From assembly GCF_042138895.1 (NCBI RefSeq), contig NZ_JBHIKW010000006.1, positions 1 through 64,000 on the forward strand: a DNA stretch of 64,000 nucleotides, read 5' to 3'. Made by a program: the position numbers and the translations under genes. A model generated the notes under the pieces. The model had not been told where the DNA came from. It was given only the letters and a program-made list of their open reading frames with translations, and made no database searches. Each line of letters opens with the position of its first letter. The first letter of the stretch is position 1. This document shows, piece after piece, positions 8,424 to 16,471 of the stretch. This DNA is from Cedecea selenatireducens. Lineage in GTDB: Bacteria > Pseudomonadota > Gammaproteobacteria > Enterobacterales > Enterobacteriaceae.

Positions 8424-9425
8424 TTAGTTTTGCAGGAAGCTGCGCCAGTGGGCGACGACTTCAGCCAGCTGACTGCGGGTGACGTCCAGATGGGTGACCA
8501 GGCGCGTTGCCGGGCCCGCGCTGATGATGATGCCGCGCTCACGCATGTAGGGGCCTAAATCTTCCGCTTCTTCCGCCGTCATGCGCACGAACACCATGTT
8601 GGTATCCTGGCGCATTACGTCAACGCCAATTTCACGCAGCTCGCCAGCCAGCCAGTGAGCGTTATCGTGATCTTCTTTCAGGCGCTCAACGTTATTTTTC
8701 AGCGCATACAGGCCAGCCGCCGCCAGAATCCCGGCCTGGCGCATGCCGCCACCGGTCATCTTGCGCCAGCGTATGGCACGTTTGATGTACTCTTTACTGC
8801 CCACCAGTAGGGAGCCAACCGGCGTGCCCAGGCCTTTCGACAGGCAGATGGTGAAGCTGTCGCAGTAGCGGGTAATGTCTTCCAGCTGGCAGCCATAGGA
8901 AACCACGGCGTTGAAGATACGCGCGCCGTCAACGTGCAGCGCCAGGTTGTGCTTGCGGGTGAACTCCCAGGCCTGCTGGAGATATTCGCGCGGCAGCACT
9001 TTGCCGTTATGGGTGTTCTCAAGGCTCAATAATTTAGTGCGGGCGAAGTGAATGTCGTCCGGCTTAATTTTGGCCGCCACTTTGTCCAGCGGCAGGGAGC
9101 CGTCGCGATCCGCTTCGATAGGCTGAGGCTGAATGCTGCCCAGTACCGCTGCACCACCGGCTTCATAGAGGTAGTTATGTGCGGCCTGGCCAACGATGTA
9201 CTCTTCGCCACGCTCGCAGTGGCTGAGCAACGCCACCAGGTTAGCCTGAGTGCCGGTAGGTAAAAACAGGGCAGCTTCTTTCCCGCTGATTTTTGCCGCG
9301 TACTCCTGAAGCTCGTTAACGGTCGGGTCGTCGCCGTAAACGTCATCTCCGGTCGGCGCGGCCATCATTTGCTCAAGCATGGCGCGGGAAGGGCGGGTAA
9401 CGGTATCGCTGCGTAAATCGATCAT
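8424..9425 (-). CDS. ltaE: Low-specificity L-threonine aldolase
   Basis: LtaE is a PLP-dependent aldolase that cleaves L-threonine and L-allo-threonine to glycine and acetaldehyde. It has 333 residues, the usual family length. The motif MIDLRSDTVTRP opens the protein, HVDGAR carries the PLP-pyridine Asp, and Lys197 in LSKGLG is the Schiff-base lysine. The gene lies 65 bases downstream of poxB; the hairpin between them has no T tract, so read-through from poxB is likely. Confidence 0.95.
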   Translation of the reverse strand: MIDLRSDTVTRPSRAMLEQMMAAPTGDDVYGDDPTVNELQEYAAKISGKEAALFLPTGTQANLVALLSHCERGEEYIVGQAAHNYLYEAGGAAVLGSIQPQPIEADRDGSLPLDKVAAKIKPDDIHFARTKLLSLENTHNGKVLPREYLQQAWEFTRKHNLALHVDGARIFNAVVSYGCQLEDITRYCDSFTICLSKGLGTPVGSLLVGSKEYIKRAIRWRKMTGGGMRQAGILAAAGLYALKNNVERLKEDHDNAHWLAGELREIGVDVMRQDTNMVFVRMTAEEAEDLGPYMRERGIIISAGPATRLVTHLDVTRSQLAEVVAHWRSFLQN

Positions 9426-9448
9426 GACGGGTCCTTTATCGAGAGGCT

Positions 9449-9472
9449 GCGCCCGGACAAGTATCCGGGCGC
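9449..9472 (-). other. GC-rich hairpin between poxB and ltaE
   Basis: GCGCCCGGA and TCCGGGCGC pair perfectly around a 6-base loop. Neither side has a T tract, so this looks like an mRNA-stabilising or processing hairpin in the poxB-ltaE transcript rather than an intrinsic terminator. Confidence 0.5.
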
Positions 9473-9490
9473 CTGGGGCAACCTTCTTTT

Positions 9491-11212
9491 TTACCGGAAC
9501 CAGTTGGTTTTCGCCAGCTCGATAACTTCATCTCCGCGCCCGCTGATGATGGCGCGCAGCATATACAGGCTGAATCCTTTAGCCTGTTCCAGTTTGATTT
9601 GCGGGGGAATAGCCAGCTCGTCTTTGGCGACAACCACGTCCACCAGCACCGGGCCATCCGTACTAAAAGCCTGTTCCAGCGCGGCGTTCAGCTCTTCGGG
9701 TTTTTCAACGCGAATGCCGGTGATGCCGCAGGCTTCGGCGATGCGGGCGAAGTTGGTGTCGTGGAGTTCGGTGCCGTCGGTGAGGTAGCCCCCGGCTTTC
9801 ATCTCCATGGCCACAAACCCCAGCACGCTGTTGTTGAAGACCACTATTTTAATCGGCAGCTGCATTTGCGCGACGGACAGGAAATCACCCATCAGCATGC
9901 TGAAGCCGCCGTCGCCGCACATGGCGACGACCTGACGATCGGGGGCGGTGGCTTTTGCGCCCAGCGCCTGCGGCATGGCGTTAGCCATCGAGCCGTGGTT
10001 AAACGAGCCCAGCAGACGGCGCCTGCCGTTCATTTTTAGATAGCGTGCGGCCCAGACGGTCGGCGTGCCTACGTCGCAGGTAAAAATGGCATCATCGGCG
10101 GCGTAATGGCTGATTTGCTGCGCCAGATATTGAGGGTGGATTGGCTTGCCTTCGGTGGCTTTTGCCAGATCGTCCAGATCCTCACGTGCTTTGCGGTAAT
10201 TCTCGAGCGCTTTATCGAGGAAGCTGCGATCGGCTTTCTCTTCCAGCATCGGCAGCAGGGCGGCCAGCGTGGCTTTGATATCGCCAATCAGCGCCATGTC
10301 GACCTTGCTGTGCGCGCCGATGCTGCCGGGATTAATATCAATCTGGATAATTTTTGCATCCGTCGGGTAGAACGCACGGTACGGGAACTGGGTGCCGAGT
10401 AGGATCAGCGTGTCGGCGTTCATCATGGTGTGGAAGCCGGACGAGAAGCCGATTAATCCGGTCATGCCCACGTCATAGGGGTTGTTGTACTCGACATGCT
10501 CTTTACCGCGCAGGGCGTGAACAATAGGCGCTTTCAGCGTGGCCGCCAGCTGTACCAGTTCATCGTGGGCGCCGGCACAGCCGCTGCCGCACATCAGGGC
10601 GATGTTGTCGTTATAGCGCAGCAGCTGGGCGAGTTTTTTCAGCTCGTCATGATGCGGCACCACGACGGGCTGAGGGGCCGGGTACCAGTGAGTGGTCGCG
10701 TTTTCCGGCGCAGGCTTAAGCGCCACGTCGCCCGGCAGGACGACGACCGAAACGCCGCGGTTCAGGATGGCTTTACGCATGGCTATCGCCAGTATCTGCG
10801 GGATTTGTTCCGGGTTAGAGACCAGCTCGCAGTAGTGGCTGCACTCGCGGAACAGCTCTTCGGGGTGGGTTTCCTGGAAGTAACCGCTGCCGATTTCGCT
10901 TGAAGGAATATGGGCGGCAATAGCGAGCACGGGCACGTGGTTTCGGTGGCAGTCATACAGGCCGTTAATGAGGTGCAGGTTGCCTGGCCCACACGAGCCA
11001 GCACAAACCGCAAGCTCTCCGGTAAGGTGCGCTTCTGCCCCGGCGGCGAAAGCGGCAACCTCCTCATGGCGGGTCGGCATCCACTTGATGGTCCCCATAC
11101 GATTGAGGCTGTCGCTGAGGCCGTTCAGTGAATCGCCGGTGACGCCCCAGATACGTTTCACGCCCGCGCTTTCAAGCGTTTTGGCCAGCCAGGCCGCTAC
11201 GGATTGTTTCAT
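9491..11212 (-). CDS. poxB: Pyruvate oxidase (ubiquinone-dependent)
   Basis: PoxB is a peripheral membrane flavoenzyme that converts pyruvate to acetate and CO2 and passes electrons to ubiquinone; in E. coli it serves stationary phase under RpoS. The 573 residues include the TPP-activating Glu50 in RHEE, the central FAD region, and the TPP-binding motif from GDGG to NN at about residues 430-458. The last 25 residues (from LYMLRAIISGRGDEV) correspond to the C-terminal membrane-binding helix that activates the enzyme on lipids. It leads a probable poxB-ltaE-ybjT operon and is divergent from the doxX-like gene. Confidence 0.96.
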   Translation of the reverse strand: MKQSVAAWLAKTLESAGVKRIWGVTGDSLNGLSDSLNRMGTIKWMPTRHEEVAAFAAGAEAHLTGELAVCAGSCGPGNLHLINGLYDCHRNHVPVLAIAAHIPSSEIGSGYFQETHPEELFRECSHYCELVSNPEQIPQILAIAMRKAILNRGVSVVVLPGDVALKPAPENATTHWYPAPQPVVVPHHDELKKLAQLLRYNDNIALMCGSGCAGAHDELVQLAATLKAPIVHALRGKEHVEYNNPYDVGMTGLIGFSSGFHTMMNADTLILLGTQFPYRAFYPTDAKIIQIDINPGSIGAHSKVDMALIGDIKATLAALLPMLEEKADRSFLDKALENYRKAREDLDDLAKATEGKPIHPQYLAQQISHYAADDAIFTCDVGTPTVWAARYLKMNGRRRLLGSFNHGSMANAMPQALGAKATAPDRQVVAMCGDGGFSMLMGDFLSVAQMQLPIKIVVFNNSVLGFVAMEMKAGGYLTDGTELHDTNFARIAEACGITGIRVEKPEELNAALEQAFSTDGPVLVDVVVAKDELAIPPQIKLEQAKGFSLYMLRAIISGRGDEVIELAKTNWFR

Positions 11213-11283
11213 CGGTTTTCCTTGTCCAGTGTGATAGCGCTTACAAGCTTAGTTCAATTCCACGTAAGGGCAGGTAAAAGCCT

Positions 11284-11297
11284 CCCTAAAATTAGGG
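11284..11297. promoter_or_regulatory. Inverted repeat between poxB and the doxX-like gene
   Basis: CCCTAA and TTAGGG are 6-base arms separated by AA. The site lies in the 150-base divergent region and could be a small operator. No known regulator with this motif comes to mind. Confidence 0.35.
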
Positions 11298-11320
11298 CTA
11301 TTTGTTGCTGAATATTAAGT

Positions 11321-11345
11321 GTAAATTATTCTCGTTATCATTTTA
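11321..11345 (+). promoter_or_regulatory. Fur-box-like sequence upstream of the doxX-like gene
   Basis: The segment containing ATTCTCGTTATCATT resembles E. coli Fur sites; the 19 bases at 11327-11345 match the Fur consensus at about 12 positions. It ends one base before the ribosome-binding site. Iron control is an inference from this similarity alone. Confidence 0.4.
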
Positions 11346-11362
11346 AAAGGGTGGCAATTCAT

Positions 11363-11794
11363 ATGGTTACTAAAATGTTAAATGCAGTGAATGGCGCACT
11401 AAGCAAAGACGATCTGGGCAAATTATTCCTGCGCCTGGCGGTAGGTGGCCTGATGCTGTTTCACGGCCTGCATAAGCTGTTTGGGGGCGTGGGCGGCATT
11501 AAAGGGATGCTGGCTGCGCACGGCATACCGGAATTTGTGGCCTACGGCGTGCTGCTGGGTGAGGTGCTTGCCCCGCTGCTGATTATTTTAGGGATCCTGA
11601 CGCGGCTGTCCGCGATTGGGCTGGTATTCACCATGATCGTGGCGTGGCTGCTGGTGGGCGTGGGGGAAACCTTTATGCTGGATAAAACCGGGGCCTGGGG
11701 CATTGAGAGCCTGATGTACTTTTTCCTCGGCGCGCTGGCGATAGTCTTTTGTGGTGCGGGGCGTTACGCGTTTGGCAAGGCTGCCTGGCGGTAG
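11363..11794 (+). CDS. DoxX family inner-membrane protein
   Basis: This 143-residue protein has four hydrophobic segments and DoxX-family motifs: LRLAVGGLMLFHGLHKLFGG in the first helix, LGEVLAPLLIILGILTRLSA in the centre, and ESLMYFFLGALAI near the end. I choose the ATG at 11363 because AAGG at 11347-11350 is well spaced for it; a GTG at 11351 directly abuts that site and is unlikely. DoxX relatives are linked to quinone or sulfur redox chemistry and oxidative stress elsewhere, but the role here is unknown. E. coli K-12 has no gene at this position. It is divergent from poxB, whose enzyme is also membrane and quinone linked, and convergent with hcr. Confidence 0.85.
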   Translation: MVTKMLNAVNGALSKDDLGKLFLRLAVGGLMLFHGLHKLFGGVGGIKGMLAAHGIPEFVAYGVLLGEVLAPLLIILGILTRLSAIGLVFTMIVAWLLVGVGETFMLDKTGAWGIESLMYFFLGALAIVFCGAGRYAFGKAAWR

Positions 11795-11799
11795 AAAAA

Positions 11800-11825
11800 G
11801 AAGAGGCACCGCGAGGTGCCTTTTC
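11800..11825. terminator. Terminator between the doxX-like gene and hcr
   Basis: AGGCACC (11804-11810) and GGTGCCT (11815-11821) form a stem with a GCGA tetraloop. Ts follow on the plus strand, and A-rich sequence on the other side can give a weaker T tract for the minus strand. It probably serves both convergent genes. Confidence 0.75.
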
Positions 11826-11829
11826 AGAT

Positions 11830-12798
11830 TTAAGCGAGCACCAGGTCGCTCTGAGGATGACAGGAGCAGGCCAGCACATAGCCACTGGCGATTTCCTCAT
11901 CCGTCAGCGTCATGGTGCTGGAGACGGTGTAGTCGCCTGACACCACTTTCGTTTTACAGCAGCCGCACACGCCTGCGCGGCAGGCGGCATTCACCGGCAC
12001 GCTGTTGCTTTCGAGCGCGGCAAGCAGCGTACTGCCCACCGGTGAGTAGAACTCACGCATCGGCTGCAGCGTGGTGAACTTCAGGCCGCCCGTTGACGGT
12101 GCAGCGGATGGCGTAAAGAACACTTCCTGATAAAACGCCGTTACCCCCAGCGCTTTCACTTCTTTTTCAACCTGGGCCATATAAGGCGCGGGCCCGCAGG
12201 TCATTACCGTCCGGCCGGCGATATCCGGCACCGAGGCCAGGATCTCGCGGCTCAGCCGTCCGGCAATAAAGCCTTGAGTAGCATTGTTTTCCGCCACCAG
12301 GGTCACCGGGTAATGCCGCCATTCGTCAGCAAAAATCACGTCCTGCGGAGAGCGCACGTTGTAGATAACCTGCACGTCCGCCTGCGGGCGATGCTTTGCC
12401 AGCCAGCGGCGCATGGCCATAATCGGCGTGACGCCGCAGCCCGCCGCCAGCAGCAGATAGTGCTCTGACGACAGGTTCTCGCAGCTAAACTCCCCTTGTG
12501 CTTCAGACAGCCACAGGTAATCACCCACTTTCACCTCGCCGGTAAGCCAGCCGGAGCCAGCGCCGCCGTCGATGCGCCGCACCGTCAGCGTGATGAATTC
12601 GCTGATGCCCGGTGTGGAAGAGAGGGTGTAGGCCCGCAGAGTCTCGCTGCCGTTACGAATGCTCACCAGCGCATATTGCCCGGCTTTGTAAGGGTAGAAG
12701 TCGTGATTGATCAGCGACAGCGTCCAGACATCCGGCGTTTCCTGGTGAATATGGTGCACCTGCATACGATACGGGCACAGCGGCGTTGGCATGGTCAT
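11830..12798 (-). CDS. hcr: NADH oxidoreductase Hcr (Hcp reductase)
   Basis: Hcr passes electrons from NADH to the hybrid-cluster protein Hcp. The 322 residues comprise an N-terminal FAD domain (LRAYTLSSTPG flavin motif near residue 50), an NADH-binding domain (LLLAAGCGVTPIMAM), and a C-terminal plant-type [2Fe-2S] ferredoxin domain with Cys273, Cys278, Cys281 and Cys311. It begins 9 bases after the hcp stop and is surely cotranscribed with it. Length and domain order match E. coli Hcr. Confidence 0.96.
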   Translation of the reverse strand: MTMPTPLCPYRMQVHHIHQETPDVWTLSLINHDFYPYKAGQYALVSIRNGSETLRAYTLSSTPGISEFITLTVRRIDGGAGSGWLTGEVKVGDYLWLSEAQGEFSCENLSSEHYLLLAAGCGVTPIMAMRRWLAKHRPQADVQVIYNVRSPQDVIFADEWRHYPVTLVAENNATQGFIAGRLSREILASVPDIAGRTVMTCGPAPYMAQVEKEVKALGVTAFYQEVFFTPSAAPSTGGLKFTTLQPMREFYSPVGSTLLAALESNSVPVNAACRAGVCGCCKTKVVSGDYTVSSTMTLTDEEIASGYVLACSCHPQSDLVLA

Positions 12799-12807
12799 GG
12801 GGACTCC

Positions 12808-14460
12808 TTACGCGCTCATTAACTGTTGAATATCTTGCTCAACGGTAGTGATGGCGCGCAGGCCAAATTTCTCGTTCAGCACCGCCAGCAGGTTTGGCGT
12901 GAGGAAGCCCGGCGCGGTTGGGCCGGTGACGATATTCGTGACGCCAAGTGAGAGCAGGGTAAGCAGAATGACAATCGCTTTTTGCTCGAACCAGGAGAGC
13001 ACCAGGCTCAGCGGCAGATCGTTCACCCCGCAGCCCAGTTTCTCTGCGAGCGTCACGGCCAGAATAATCGCCGAATAGGCGTCGTTACACTGGCCCGCAT
13101 CTACCAGACGCGGCAGCCCTTCGATGTCGCCGAAGTCCAGTTTGTTAAAGCGATATTTCCCGCAGGCCAGGGTCAGGATCAGGCAGTCCTGAGGCACGCT
13201 GGTGGCGAAGTCGGTGAAGTAGTTACGTTCGCCACGCGCCCCGTCGCAGCCGCCGACCAGGAAGATGTGGCGCAGTTTTTCACGGCTGACCAGATCGATA
13301 AGCGTGTCTGCCGCCCCCAGCAGGGTCTGACGGCCAAAGCCGACGGTGATCAGGTGCTCGATTTCGCTGTACGGGAAGCCCGCCATTTGCTGAGCCTGGG
13401 TAATCACCGGGCCAAAGTTGTCGCCTTCCAGGTGGCTGACGCCCGGCCAGCCGACGATGCTGCGGGTCCAGATTCGGTCATCGTACGCGCCCACGGTTGG
13501 GTCGATGATGCAGTTGGAGGTCATCACAATCGGGCCAGGGAAACGGGCGAATTCGGTTTGCTGGTTCTGCCAGCCGCTGCCGTAGTTGCCGACCAGATGC
13601 TTGAATTTACGCAGCTCTGGGTAGCCGTGCGCCGGCAGCATTTCCCCGTGGGTATAGACGTTCACGCCGGTGCCTTCGGTTTGCTCGAGCAGGTTATAAA
13701 GATCCTTCAGGTCATGGCCGGAAATCAGGATGCATTTCCCGGCCACGGGACGCACGTTAACCTGGGTTGGCGTTGGGTGGCCGTATTTACCGGTTTCCCC
13801 GAGATCCAGAATGCTCATCACTTTGAAGTTCATCTGGCCGATTTCCATGGAGCAGTCCAGCAGGGCGCCCATGTCCGCAGGCCAGGTGCCGAGCCACGCC
13901 ATGATTTTATGGTACTGGGCATAGATGTCATTGTCGTACTGGCCCAGCACGTGCGCGTGTTCCATATACGCGGCAGCGCCTTTCATGCCGTACAGGCACA
14001 GCAGGCGCAGGCCGAGAATGTCTTCGCCAATGTCGGCTTTATCGCGGTTGGGCGTAAATTCGGCGGCCTGACGCTGAAGCTCCCCGAGGTCGCTGCTGAC
14101 CAGCTGCAGCTCTGCCATTGGGTTAGTTACGGCTGCCGAAGGACTGATAGCCAGAGTGCGGGCTTTCAGATCTTCACGCATCGTAATTGCTTCGCGGGCA
14201 TAGCCTACGATGCGGGCGGAGTCGAAGTTGACGTTGGTCAACGTAGAGAAGAAGGCGCGTGGGGCAAAGTTATCAATTTCGTGGTCGATAATACCGCGTT
14301 CACGAGCGGCGACCGCCCAGGCGGAAAGCCCCTGCAATGTCGCAATCAGCAGGTCCTGCAGGTCGGAAGTCTGGGCCGTTTTACCGCAAACGCCCTGGGC
14401 ATAGGCACAGCCATCGCCGGCCGGGGTACGGATGGTCTGTTCACATTGCACACAAAACAT
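12808..14460 (-). CDS. hcp: Hybrid-cluster protein Hcp (nitric oxide reductase)
   Basis: Hcp reduces nitric oxide to N2O at low NO concentrations in anaerobic cells and, in E. coli, also drives protein S-nitrosylation; it was first described as a hydroxylamine reductase. The 550 residues begin with four cysteines, Cys3, Cys6, Cys18 and Cys25, that hold the N-terminal Fe-S cluster. Downstream motifs GHDLKDLYNLLEQT, NCIIDP, GGCDGA and ACGKYRFN supply ligands of the hybrid Fe-S-O cluster. It is the first gene of hcp-hcr. Upstream FNR and NsrR-like sites fit anaerobic induction and NO derepression. Confidence 0.97.
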   Translation of the reverse strand: MFCVQCEQTIRTPAGDGCAYAQGVCGKTAQTSDLQDLLIATLQGLSAWAVAARERGIIDHEIDNFAPRAFFSTLTNVNFDSARIVGYAREAITMREDLKARTLAISPSAAVTNPMAELQLVSSDLGELQRQAAEFTPNRDKADIGEDILGLRLLCLYGMKGAAAYMEHAHVLGQYDNDIYAQYHKIMAWLGTWPADMGALLDCSMEIGQMNFKVMSILDLGETGKYGHPTPTQVNVRPVAGKCILISGHDLKDLYNLLEQTEGTGVNVYTHGEMLPAHGYPELRKFKHLVGNYGSGWQNQQTEFARFPGPIVMTSNCIIDPTVGAYDDRIWTRSIVGWPGVSHLEGDNFGPVITQAQQMAGFPYSEIEHLITVGFGRQTLLGAADTLIDLVSREKLRHIFLVGGCDGARGERNYFTDFATSVPQDCLILTLACGKYRFNKLDFGDIEGLPRLVDAGQCNDAYSAIILAVTLAEKLGCGVNDLPLSLVLSWFEQKAIVILLTLLSLGVTNIVTGPTAPGFLTPNLLAVLNEKFGLRAITTVEQDIQQLMSA

Positions 14461-14472
14461 GATCTCACCTTA

Positions 14473-14495
14473 AAGTTATATTTTAAATACATGTT
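14473..14495 (-). promoter_or_regulatory. Candidate NsrR operator upstream of hcp
   Basis: AAGTTATATTT and, after one base, AAATACATGTT form an imperfect inverted repeat (8 of 11 positions) with the AT-rich pattern of NsrR sites. It lies 13 bases before the hcp start codon, where bound repressor would block transcription until NO damages its Fe-S cluster. Confidence 0.65.
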
Positions 14496-14554
14496 TAAGG
14501 TTAGGCCTCAGCAGAACAGGTTTAAAGGACTTTTTGGCGCAACTTAAAGGGAGA

Positions 14555-14568
14555 TTGATATAGCTCAA
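14555..14568 (-). promoter_or_regulatory. Candidate FNR site upstream of hcp
   Basis: TTGATATAGCTCAA matches the FNR consensus TTGAT-N4-ATCAA at 9 of 10 defined positions. It is centred about 101 bases before the hcp ATG. E. coli hcp is activated by FNR from an upstream site, so the layout agrees. Confidence 0.7.
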
Positions 14569-14571
14569 CTT

Positions 14572-14593
14572 TGGCGGCAGCAGGCTACCGCCA
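14572..14593 (-). terminator. Hairpin downstream of lysO
   Basis: TGGCGG and CCGCCA pair around a 10-base loop just beyond the lysO stop. There is no clear T tract, so the call as a terminator is weak. Confidence 0.35.
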
Positions 14594-14601
14594 GAGAGGT
14601 A

Positions 14602-15501
14602 TCAGGAGGCGAAGAAGGCCATCAGCAGCGGCGTCAGCAGGCTAAGAATAAAGCCGTGCACGATGGCGGCAGGCACAATTTCCACGCCGCCGCTGCGCTG
14701 CAGAACCGGCAGGGTAAAGTCCATCGAGGTCGCACCGCAAAGGCCAAGCGCCGTAGAGCGGCTGCGGCGAACCAGGGCCGGGATCAGCATAATCGCCAGC
14801 AGTTCGCGCACCAGGTCATTAAAGAAGGTGGCGCTGCCGATAACCGGCCCGTAAGACTCGGTCATCAGGATCCCGGACAGCGAGTACCAGCCAAACCCGG
14901 AAGCCATGGCCAGGCCGGTCTTGATCGGCAAGCCGAGAATCATGGCGTTTATCACCCCGGCGACCATCGAGCTCAGGACGACCACGACGGCGACTATCAT
15001 ACCGCGACGGTTGAGGACGATTTGCTTGATGGTCATGCCGCTGTTACGCAGCTGAATACCGACCAGCAGCAGCAGGAAGATAAGCGTGTATTCGCTTGCC
15101 TCGGTGGCATGTTGCAGTACTTCGAACCCGCTCAGCCCCAGCAGGAAACCGAGGGCGACCACGCCGCAAAGCTGCAAAGACTCCAGCGCCATCGCCAGGC
15201 GTGATGGCAGTTTTTCCTGTTTATGTTGGTGCCGCCAGGGCAGAGAACGTTCCAGCAGTAAAAGGCCGGCTACGTTACACAGCATAATCACGGCCACGCT
15301 GATGACAGAGTAATGCAGGATGGTCAGCAGATTGCTGGCGAGGTTATCGAGAAACGCCAGGCTAATGCCCATCAGGAACAGGATCACGTAAACAATCCAG
15401 CTCAGCAGGCGGTTAATAAGCTTAAGCAGGTGAGTTTGTTTCAGTGGGATCAGGTAGCCGGCGATCAGCGGCACCAGGATAATAAGCAATCCTGAGAGCA
15501 T
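14602..15501 (-). CDS. lysO: L-lysine exporter LysO
   Basis: LysO (formerly YbjE) exports L-lysine and confers tolerance to the toxic analogue thialysine in E. coli. The 299-residue protein is almost wholly hydrophobic, with about eight membrane segments in two halves, and has family motifs LLGLSGFEVLQHA and GFGWYSLSGILMTESYGP. The ATG at 15501 begins the first hydrophobic segment directly. Control by ArgP is known in E. coli; I could not place an ArgP site here. Confidence 0.92.
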   Translation of the reverse strand: MLSGLLIILVPLIAGYLIPLKQTHLLKLINRLLSWIVYVILFLMGISLAFLDNLASNLLTILHYSVISVAVIMLCNVAGLLLLERSLPWRHQHKQEKLPSRLAMALESLQLCGVVALGFLLGLSGFEVLQHATEASEYTLIFLLLLVGIQLRNSGMTIKQIVLNRRGMIVAVVVVLSSMVAGVINAMILGLPIKTGLAMASGFGWYSLSGILMTESYGPVIGSATFFNDLVRELLAIMLIPALVRRSRSTALGLCGATSMDFTLPVLQRSGGVEIVPAAIVHGFILSLLTPLLMAFFAS

Positions 15502-15618
15502 GGGTGGGACAGTCCTTGTAGTTAAAATGTTACGACGGATGTCACACTACCGAAAGAAAGGAAACGAGTCGAGTAGAGACGAAGAAAAAGGTTTACGCGG
15601 GAGAGGATGGGGGAAATG

Positions 15619-15642
15619 GCAGGCTCACCGGGGTAAGCCTGC
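15619..15642 (-). terminator. Hairpin downstream of aqpZ
   Basis: GCAGGCT and AGCCTGC pair around a 10-base loop 9 bases past the aqpZ stop. The minus-strand tail has only three Ts, so termination may be incomplete. Confidence 0.45.
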
Positions 15643-15650
15643 ATAATGAC

Positions 15651-16346
15651 TTAGCTACGTTTTTCCAGCAGCGTACGATAAATAACGCCGCCCAGGATCC
15701 CACCAATAATTGGCATGACCCAGAATAACCACAGCTGATCCAATGCCCAACCGCCCTGGAAAATAGCGACTGCGGTACTGCGCGCCGGGTTTACAGAAGT
15801 GTTGGTGACTGGAATGCTAATCAGGTGAATTAAGGTTAATGCCAGACCAATGGCAATCGGGGCAAAACCTGGGGCTGCGAATTTGTCCGTAGCGCCATGA
15901 ATAACAATTAAGAAACCACAGGTTAATACGATTTCAATAACAATGGCGGACAGCATGGAATATCCACCCGGTGAATGTTCACCGTAGCCGTTGGAGGCAA
16001 AACCGCTGGCCGCAGCATCAAAGCCGGTTTTACCGCTGGCGATTAAATACAGAATACCCGCAGCAACAATACCGCCAATGACCTGGGCAATGATGTAGCC
16101 AATCACTTCTTTTGCCGGGAAGCGACCACCGGCCCACAGGCCAAGGGTAACCGCGGGGTTAAAGTGCCCGCCAGAGATATGACCGACGGCAAATGCCATG
16201 GTCAGCACGGTTAAACCAAATGCCAGTGCCACACCCACGAAACCAATGCCTAATTCAGGGAATGCTGCCGCTAATACCGCGCTACCGCAGCCACCAAATA
16301 CCAGCCAGAATGTCCCGAAGAACTCGGCTGCTAATTTTCTAAACAT
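15651..16346 (-). CDS. aqpZ: Aquaporin Z
   Basis: AqpZ is a 231-residue inner-membrane water channel. I start it at the ATG at 16346 (MFRKLAAEFFGTFW), preceded by GAGGTGG; an in-frame ATG-like start seven codons earlier would be longer than the E. coli protein. Six membrane helices and the two half-helix motifs HFNPAVT and TSVNPARS are present, so both NPA boxes are intact. The arginine of the selectivity filter follows the second NPA. It is a single-gene unit with an unusual upstream region holding two inverted repeats. Confidence 0.96.
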   Translation of the reverse strand: MFRKLAAEFFGTFWLVFGGCGSAVLAAAFPELGIGFVGVALAFGLTVLTMAFAVGHISGGHFNPAVTLGLWAGGRFPAKEVIGYIIAQVIGGIVAAGILYLIASGKTGFDAAASGFASNGYGEHSPGGYSMLSAIVIEIVLTCGFLIVIHGATDKFAAPGFAPIAIGLALTLIHLISIPVTNTSVNPARSTAVAIFQGGWALDQLWLFWVMPIIGGILGGVIYRTLLEKRS

Positions 16347-16423
16347 AACCACCTCTTCTAAAAGCAAGAAACAACTTACGGCTCACGCGCTAAATCACAC
16401 GAACCCGATTGTCGCTAATTCAC

Positions 16424-16442
16424 CGTCATTAAGTGAATGACG
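16424..16442. promoter_or_regulatory. Inverted repeat upstream of aqpZ, first
   Basis: CGTCATT and AATGACG are perfect 7-base arms around AAGTG. The site lies about 80-95 bases before the aqpZ start and next to a second inverted repeat, so it is a candidate operator. Confidence 0.4.
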
Positions 16443-16446
16443 AAAG

Positions 16447-16471
16447 TAATATTAAATACGCGTTAATATTA
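16447..16471. promoter_or_regulatory. Inverted repeat upstream of aqpZ, second
   Basis: TAATATTAA and TTAATATTA are perfect 9-base arms around ATACGCG. It is strongly AT rich, has no T tract of a terminator, and lies about 100-125 bases before aqpZ. It looks like a binding site for a dimeric regulator. Confidence 0.45.

Noticed and set aside
9449..9472. poxB terminator
   Set aside because: The hairpin is strong but lacks a T tract on either strand, and ltaE follows closely as in the E. coli operon, so I call it a hairpin only.
12982..14547. Long open frame of 521 codons opposite hcp
   Set aside because: It lies almost wholly antisense to hcp, whose protein is unmistakable. Such frames arise from the biased codon use of the sense gene, and the peptide has no recognisable motifs.
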